Origin: Scilla litardierei
Taxonomy: Eukaryota > Streptophyta > Magnoliopsida > Asparagales > Asparagaceae
Direction: 5' to 3'
NCBI GenBank assembly: GCA_030789695.1
Contig: CM061138.1
Span: 180,831,051 to 180,895,050 of the forward strand
DNA length: 64,000 nt
Shown here: positions 56,805-64,000 of the stretch, in pieces
Position numbering within the stretch: position 1 is the stretch's first letter
How the letters are laid out: each line of letters opens with the position of its first letter
Translations under genes and position numbers: made by a program
The notes under the pieces: generated by a model
The model's input: only the letters and a program-made list of their open reading frames with translations
Told to the model about the DNA's origin: nothing
The model's database searches: none

Positions 56805-57979
56805 TGTAACGACCCGCTCTCGGGGGCCCGTTACTTATTTGGTTTATTCGCAGGTCTGCAGTTTACCAGTGAAATGAACATAGCCACGATGCAGAGACGT
56901 ACCAACAATACTCAAGCCAACAAACATTATTACAGTCCACAAATTAAAAGTACAACAACAATCCAGCACTCTCTCACAAAATACATGAAAAGTAAAGCGG
57001 AAAAGGAAATACATCGAAAGTACATCACACACACACTCTGAATATAAAAGTCGACAGTCTCAGGATCGTGCTACGGCTCTGTAAGCTCAGTAGTGCCTAA
57101 GTCAACCTGTGCGTCGTCTGTGGTGCCACGGAGATGGAACCATAGGTAAGTCACAACAATTCTAGCGATAGAAAAGGAGGAGTGCACAAATATGGAGCAG
57201 GCTATAGTAAACAAGTGCGGAAAGTAAAGTAAAAGTGAACATGCATGCAAGAGCGATAAGTAAAGTGCTAGTGTAGTGTGCAAAGCAAAGGTGACGGTAC
57301 AAGTGTAAAACTAAAGTATAAAAGTAACAACTGTGGCATGGTAGCAACAATGTTTTAACCAGCTGGCAATAGTAAAACTATAACTACGTGACTTATATAG
57401 GAAGGTACGGTGTGCAACCATTGAGCTCATCTCCTGCCACAGGGGCGCTCACCCGGGCGGATCTCAAATCACTTTAGTCGGTACATTTCATTCAGTCGGT
57501 CGGTACAGTACGGTGCAATGTGTAGATGGCTCGCGGTCGCTCCCGCACTTTCACTAATATAAGTTTACCCCAAAAACCCAGTGCAGTGCCAACTACCTTT
57601 AAGCATTCAGTTTCATTAAGATGTTCCAGTAGTATGATGTCAACCCGGTATGTCATTCAGTCGTTGTGTAGCAATACGGTAGGTCAATGTGTTGTTCCAA
57701 AAGTAAAGATGTTCACATGCATTAACAACACTCCAAAGATCTCCGCTTGTTGAAAAGTCAAGGCAGAAACCTCAAGAGAGAATGTCAGTCGTGAGCAATG
57801 ATTTGAAGTTCAACAACTAAGTCACCGATCCATGCTTCGAGCATGCAGTATTTCCATTTTGTACACTATTTTCCATTACGTACACTATCTAGATTTCCAA
57901 GGTTAGAATTTACTGTGACTTACACTATCAAGATCGTCGTAGCAAGACGAGGATGGAGTTAGAGCACAAGGATTGGCAC

Positions 57980-58593
57980 CTGCAAACACAAGCAGATATC
58001 AGTTAATGGCTACACTAAATATTATCTAATTAATAGGTCGTTTTGATTTTTAAGATTGGTTAAAACGGTGATGAAAAACGTTCCAAATTTTTTTATAGGA
58101 TATATATGATAAGAATAGTTTTACTGCAATAGGGAATATTTTTCTGAAGCTTATAATAATTTTTATAATTTTTAGAAACTCAAGACTAGTTTAAAAACCC
58201 AATTTATTTAAGTGGCGCGTATCTTCCGTAAATTGTTCCGGGAGCAATCCTAGTCGGAAATACTCGAATGAACAGTCAAAATGACAGTCTCGAAGTCTAT
58301 TATCACGTATTATTGTGAGCGAAAACAGCGAGTTACGATTTTTAGAATGATTTATACCTATTTAATTTTTAGGTTTAAAAATTTATTCTGAAAAAAGTAG
58401 GCGTCTGATCGCAGTGAGACTAGCGCCATTGGGTCTGAAATATCGTTTCTGATTTTCTGGAGCTATTCTTACATTTTTCTGACCCCTGTATTTCAAGTTA
58501 TAGATTTAAAACCATTAAATCCTATTTAATAATTAATTAAATACTGAAAATACGAAAAATTCTCGTATTTACGAGATTGCCCTCGAGCTTTAC
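57980..58593 (-). other. Predicted intron in LARD-2 left LTR (sense strand)
   Basis: 614 nt between GGGTGC|GTAAAG and TTGTGTTTGCAG, at the same relative place as in LARD-1. The right LTR has the equivalent sites at 63049-62421 (629 nt). Confidence 0.5.
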
Positions 58594-59110
58594 GCACCCA
58601 CCGTTGTGAACGTGTGCCGGGGGGGGGGGCTTCGCTGGCGATTGCGGCGAAGCTGGCGGCGGCTCTCGGTAGCGGGGTCGGGGGCGACGGCGGACGACGG
58701 CGACGGCGACGTGGCGGTGGCGAGCGGCAGTGGCAGCGCTCGAGCGTACGGCGACGACGAGAGAGCGCCGGAGGGGGAACTGCTGTCGGGAAGCGGTGGC
58801 AGCGGCGTCGGGGCTCCGGGGAGGTGGCGGTCGTCGCGGCGATGGCGGGGCTGCTCACGGCGGCGGCGACTGCAGCGCTCGGAGCTGGCGGTAGACAGCG
58901 GAGGGCGACAGCGGGCGATCGACGGAGGGGTTCGACGGCGGTGCTTCGCCGGACGGCGGTCAGAGTTCGAGGGGCAGGCGGCGGTCGAGGCTGGAGCGGC
59001 GGTGGTCGAGGCGATGGTTGGAGGCCATCAACCTCCGGTGGCATGGGGAGAGAGAGAGAGAGAGAGCACGGGAAGAGAGAGAGACGAGGCGGGAGAGTGA
59101 GGGAGAGACG
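58594..59110 (-). other. GC-rich block of LARD-2 left LTR
   Basis: Strongly GC-rich with CGGCGG-type runs. Every frame is largely open, so the long ORFs here on both strands are composition artefacts. It occupies the place of the GC-rich block in LARD-1 but I see no alignable sequence between them. Confidence 0.55.
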
Positions 59111-60152
59111 TAGAGAGAGGAAGAGGGCTCGCTAAATGAGAAGCGGCCTGGGGATTTGGTTATTTCAAAAACAAAAAGAGAGAGGGGGGTGGGCTTCGGC
59201 CTGATGGAGGAGGACAAAGCACACACAAGAAGTGAATTGGTCTGAGTTTTCGAAGGTGATGGGTTAACTGGTTAATATTTTGAGAGGGGGAGGGATGAGA
59301 GGGTGTGTTTTGAAATTTGAGGGGATGGGTGCCTGGGTTCACGTTGGGAGAGATAGAAGGGAGATACTGTGTTTGTGTGAAAGAGGAGGAGCCTGTGAAA
59401 AGGTTTAAATAGGTTGGAGAATGATGTAGGTTTAAAAGTTAATTGTAAAATAGTTAAATAGTTAATAGTGAAACAACTTGGCGGTTGGATCTGAATCAAT
59501 TCAGATCCAACAACAAATACGGTGGGTAGTTAGGATATGATTAGGGGTAGATCTAGTTTTAATTAGGGGTAAAGTAACTTAGTTAAAGTAATTAGTAAAG
59601 GTATAAGATCATTAGTGATGTAATTAGCAAAGTGGTGAAATACAGACACGTTTTCACAAACGACTCCGAAAAATTACGAAAACATACCCACGTGATCATA
59701 TCAATGTGAGGATTGCGAAAACGAGATCCGTTCTGGGATTTGAGTTACGGAGATATTAGTTTTAGGCCAAAACATTTGGAAAGCGGGTTTGCGGGTTCTA
59801 GGCTGAAATGATATCAGAAAATTATGAAATTAATGTGGGAAGCCCTAAATGATCATAGGATGCTACTGTAGAAGTTTGAAGACATTTTGAAAATGTTTGG
59901 ATAGAAAATAAATTCGTCGAATCAAAACGGTAATTTTGGGAGATGAATTTTAACAGAAATGTTTTGGGCATTTGAGGAAATCTGAAATTGCTGAAATACA
60001 ATATGATAAGTCTAGTGCTCTAAAATATTTTTATAAGAATTTTTGAAATCAGTTTTGTTATAAAACTCTTTACGAACATTCATAAAGTAAAATTTATTTT
60101 TAAAATACGTAAAAATAGGTAAATTGAAGTGATGAAATTTCAGGTCGTTACA

Positions 60153-61245
60153 TCCTACCCTCCTTAAAATAATTCCGTCCTCGGAATTAAGAGGATCGAT
60201 AATTATCTAAGCAATTCAACGAACGACCGGAAGGCTTGACGAACGACCACGACATAGGAAAATAAGTTGTTAATAACATGAAATATAATGTGATATCACA
60301 GCATCAAAAAAACAAGAGATAAATACATGAATGCATACTATTGACATCACCATAGCTTTTATAGCTAGTCTCAAGACTAGCATTAACATAATAGCTACGA
60401 TGATAAACTGATTGCAAATGAACGAGTATAATATCAAAAGTGATAATTCATACCTCCAATCGCCTAGTCGATGGTTTCGACGTCTTCTGCGATCATCGTG
60501 TAGGCCTGTGGTTGCGGAGGAGGTGGTAGGTGGGAAAAGGATACAAACACATGGAATATTGGGTACAAGACGAAAGTGGGTGTTAGAAAAGAAATACGAG
60601 TTCATGAAGGATGTAACAACGCAACAACATACAGGTCGGGTCTGGCTCGATACTTCACTGGTCCTTCTGATTGTCTTCCGCTGAAGAGCTCGAACTTTGG
60701 ATGGTTGGGTAATTCGAATTCTACCCTCCTTAAAATAAACGTAGTTAGGGTTCAGGCAAACTAGAGATAGAAGGTTAAACGAAAGGTCATCAAGCTTAAA
60801 GGGAGGTTGGTAGTGAAGAAGATCGATGACGTCACATAATCATGATTCACGTCCTTGCGGTCCAGCGGACACGGCCAGGGAAGTGACTAAGCCAGGATCA
60901 CTTATGCCCAGTCTAGCTAGGTTGATCCAACAGACTTAGCCAAGCACATTGACCGGTATCATGGTCCATTGAAGGAAGATTATCATTTATATGAGTGCCA
61001 CCGACACAGAAAGATTTTCTTTTTTTTACACTAATTTATCCTATCAAAACTTTGTTAATGACTTTTTATTAAGGCAAGATAGGTCAACTCCATTGGGGCT
61101 CTCCGAGATGTTCCCATCCATCCTTCGAGTGTCAAACCTGCATCCATAGAAATGTCAGCTTAGTTGAGTATCGTATACAGTACATCCTGATCTTGCTATA
61201 TTGTTCACGAGGTATTTAGCGCGGACCTGCATGGGCCGCCAAACT
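60153..61245 (-). other. LARD-2 interior, non-coding
   Basis: 1093 bp. It starts with the PPT-side block (TCCTACCCTCCTTAAAATAA on the plus strand), which also recurs as TCTACCCTCCTTAAAATAAA near 60720. It shares the blocks near 60785-60960 with LARD-1. No gag or pol. Confidence 0.7.
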
Positions 61246-64000
61246 TGTAACGACCCGCTCTCGGGGGCCCGTTACTTATTTAGTTTATTCGCAGGTCTGC
61301 AGTTTACCAGTGAAATCAACATAGCCACGATGTAGAGACGTACCAACAATACTCAAGCCAACATACATTATTACAGTCCACAAATTAAAAGTACAACAAT
61401 AATCCAGCACTCTCTCACAAAATACATGAAAAGTAAAGCGGAAAAGGAAATACATCGAAAGTACATCACACACACACTCTGAATATAAAAGTCGACAGTC
61501 CCAGGATCGTGCTACGGATCTGCAAGCTCAGTAGTGCCTAAGTCAACCTGTGCGTCGTCTGTGGTGCCACGGAGATGGAACCATAGGTAAGTCACAACAA
61601 TTCTAGCGATAGAAAAGGAGGAGTGCACAAATATGGAGCAGGCTATAGTAAACAAGTGCGGAAAGTAAAGTAAAAGGGAACATGCATGCAAGAGCGATAA
61701 GTAAAGTGCTAGTGTAGTGTGCAAAGCAAAGGTGACGGTACAAGTGTAAAAGTAAAGTACAAGAGTAACAACTGTGGCATGGTAGCAACAATGATTTAAC
61801 CAGCTGGCAATAGTAAAACTAGAACAACGTGACTTATATAGGAAGGTACGGTGTGCAACCATTGAGCTCATCTCCTGCCACATGGGCGCTCACCCGGGCG
61901 GATCTAAAATCACTTTAGTCGGTACATTTTATTCAGTCGGTCGGTACAGTACGGTGCAATGTGTAGATGGCTCGCGGTCGCTCCCGCACTTTCACTAATA
62001 TAAGTTTACCCCAAAAACCCAGTGCAGTGCCAACTACCTTTAAGCATTCAGTTTCATTAAGATGTTCCAGTAGTATGATGTCAACCCGGTATGTCATTCA
62101 GTCGTTGTGTAGCAATACGGTAGGTCAATGTGTTGTTCCAAAAGTAAAGATGTTCACATGCATTAACAACACTCCAAAGATCTCTGCTTGTTGAAAAGTC
62201 AAGGCAGAAACTTCAAGAGAGAATGTCAGTCGTGAGCAATGATTTGAAGTCCAACAACTAAGTCACCGATCCATGCTTCGAGCATGCGGTATTTCCATTT
62301 TGTACACTATTTTCCATTACGTACACTATCTAGATTTCCAAGGTTAGAATTTACCGTGACTTACACTATCAAGATCGTCGTAGCAAGACGAGGATGGAGT
62401 TAGAGCACAAGGATTGGCACCTGCAAACACAATCAGATATCAGTTAATGGCTACACTAAATATTATCTAATTAATAGGTCGTTTTGATTTTTAAGATTGG
62501 TTAAAACGGTGATGAAAAGCGTTCCAAATTTTTATATAGTCTATATATGATAAGAATAGTTTTACTGCAAGAGGGAATATTTTTCTGAAGATTATAATAA
62601 TTTTTATAATTTTTAGAAACTCAAGACTAGTTTAAAAACCCAATTTATTTAAGTGGCGCGTATCTTCCGTAAATTGTTCCGGGAGCAATCTTAGTCAGAA
62701 ATACTCGAATGAACAGTCAAAATGACCGTCTCGAAGTCTATTATCACGTATAATTTTCTCACGTATTATTGTGAGTGAAAACAGCGAGTTACGATTTTTA
62801 GAATGATTTATACCTATTTAATTTTTAGGTTTAAAAATTTATTCTGAAAAAAGTAGGCGTCTGATCGCAGTGAGACTAGCGTCATTGGGTCCGAAATATT
62901 GTTTCTGATTTTCTGGAGCTATTCTTACATTTTTCTGGCCCCTGTATTTCAAGTTATAGATTTAAAACCATTAAAATCTATTTAATAATTAATTAAATAC
63001 TGACAATACGAAAAATTATCGAATTTACGAGATTGCCCTCGAGCTTTACGCACCCACCGTTGTGAACGAGTGCCGGAGGGGGGGCTTCGCTGGCGATTGC
63101 GGCGAAGCTGGCGGCGGCTCTCGGCAGCGGGTTCGTGGGCGACGTGGCGGTGGCGAGCGGCGGCGGCGGCGCTCGAGCGTACGGCGACGATGAGAGAGCG
63201 GCGGAGGGGGAACTGATGTCGGGAAGCGGCGGCAGCGGCGTCAGGGCTCCGGGGAGGTGGCGGTCGTCGCGGCGATGGCGGGGCTGCTCACGACGGCGGC
63301 GGCTGCAGCGCTCGGAGCTGGCGGTAGACAGCGGAGGGCGACAGCGGGCGATCGACGGAGGGGTTCGACGGCGGTGCTTCGCCGGACGGTGGTCGGAGTT
63401 CGAGGGGCAGGCGGCGGTCGAGGCTGGAGCGGCGGTGGTCGAGGCGATGGTTGGCGGCCGTCAACCTCTGGTGGCATGGGGAGAGAGAGAGAGAGAGAGC
63501 ACGGGAAGAGAGAGAGACGAGGCGGGAGAGTGAGGGAGAGACGTAGAGAGAGGAAGAGGGCTCGCTAAATGAGCAGCGGCCTGGGGATTTGGTTATTTCG
63601 AAACAAAAAGAGAGAGGGGGGCGGGCTTCGGCCTGATGGAGGAGGACAAAGCACACACAAGAAGTGAATTGGTCTGAGTTTTCGAAGGTGATGGGTTAAC
63701 TGGTTAATATTTTGAGAGGGGGAGGGATGAGAGGGTGTGTTTTGAAATTTGAGGGGATGGGTGCCTGGGTTCACGTTGGGAGAGATAGAAGGGAGATACT
63801 GTGTTTGTGTGAAAGAGGAGGAGCCTGGGAAGAGGTTTAAATAGGTTGGAGAATGATGTAGGTTTAAAAGTTAATTGTAAAATAGTTAAATAGTTAATAG
63901 TGAAACAACTTGGGGGTTGGATCTGAATCAATTCAGATCCAACAACAAATACGGTGGGTAGTTAGGATATGATTAGTGGTAGATCTAGTTTTAATTAGGG
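61246..64000 (-). repeat. LARD-2 right LTR, cut by the window end
   Basis: Aligns closely with the left LTR. It has a small insertion ATAATTTTCTCACGT near 62751 and lacks about 25 bp of GC-rich sequence near 63138, compared with the left copy. TATA-like box at 63846-63836. U3 continues outside the window. Confidence 0.88.

Larger units (their letters stand above)
56805..60152 (-). repeat. LARD-2 left LTR
   Basis: 3348 bp. Sense-strand layout: U3 to about 59420; TATA-like CTATTTAAACC near 59412-59402; CT-rich leader; GC-rich block with (CT)n near 59050-59110, to 58594; predicted intron 58593-57980; U5 to 56805. It shares with LARD-1 blocks such as GCCACGGAGATGGAACC and AGGTAAGTCAC (plus strand). 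Confidence 0.85.
56805..64000 (-). mobile_element. Second LARD-like element (LARD-2), runs off the window
   Basis: LTRs start at 56805 and 61246 with TGTAACGACCCGCTCTCGGG. The interior is only 1.1 kb and non-coding. It reads on the minus strand for the same reasons as LARD-1 (PPT side at 60153, primer-like TTTGGCGGCCCATGCAGGTC at 61243-61224). The target is the LINE RT; a candidate TSD CTCGT (56800-56804) cannot be checked because the right end is outside. It is a sister family of LARD-1: same layout, diverged sequence with conserved blocks. Confidence 0.88.

Noticed and set aside
58526..59135. Pro/Arg/Ala-rich ORFs on both strands
   Set aside because: Extreme GC content leaves all frames open; no similarity between families.

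Overview
This 64 kb window looks like repeat-dense nuclear DNA of a flowering plant, most likely a eudicot. The evidence is families seen only in plants: Ty1/copia elements of Sirevirus type, Ty3/gypsy elements of the Tat and Tekay (chromovirus) lineages, L1-type LINEs with a DUF4283-like ORF1, plant Helitrons and a Mutator-like MITE. There are no bacterial-style operons and I found no tRNA or rRNA genes. The only recognisable host-gene material is one Josephin (ataxin-3-like) first exon and one orphan 3' terminal exon, side by side at 23.8-25.1 kb. Almost every coding region is broken by stops and frameshifts.

Left part (1-20 kb). A Sirevirus 3' end (env-like ORF, polypurine tracts, start of the 3' LTR) is cut off at about 2.42 kb by a 5'-truncated Tat element (Tat1). 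Tat1 runs to its 3' LTR at 15.6-16.55 kb and carries pol, a 3' tandem-repeat block and an intron-containing antisense gene. A complete copia element (6846-12733, TSD GTATT) is nested inside it. Tat1 itself abuts an older minus-strand copia element (LTR, degraded primer site, leader, gag and protease at 20.1-16.55 kb), whose leader holds a small Helitron.

Middle part (20-37 kb). This holds a badly decayed LINE, the two gene fragments, a foldback, and a 305 bp MULE-type MITE with a perfect 9 bp target duplication. Next come a copia LTR with primer site and gag start, a roughly 2.4 kb Sirevirus-like LTR with a cluster of CTAGTCGG repeats, and a second truncated Tat element (Tat2: integrase, a 105 bp tandem repeat, antisense gene, 3' LTR). 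An AT-rich stretch of unknown origin follows.

Right part (37-64 kb). A Tekay chromovirus (gag, protease, RT, RNase H, integrase, chromodomain-like tail, start of 3' LTR) is split twice. A 1818 bp solo LTR (TSD CCGCC) sits between protease and RT. An 8554 bp non-autonomous, LARD-like element (TSD AGACT) sits in integrase. Beyond it lie a Helitron, a long (GATA)n/(TA)n microsatellite and an L1-type LINE whose RT is interrupted by a second LARD-like element that runs off the window.

The most unusual content is the LARD-like pair. Both have LTRs over 3 kb and lie on the minus strand. Each LTR has gene-like 5' architecture in sense: TATA box, CT-rich leader, GC-rich block, then an intron-like AT-rich stretch of 614-629 nt with matching splice signals. 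Their PPT-side sequence matches that of the Tekay element, so a Tekay-type chromovirus is the likely source of their enzymes.
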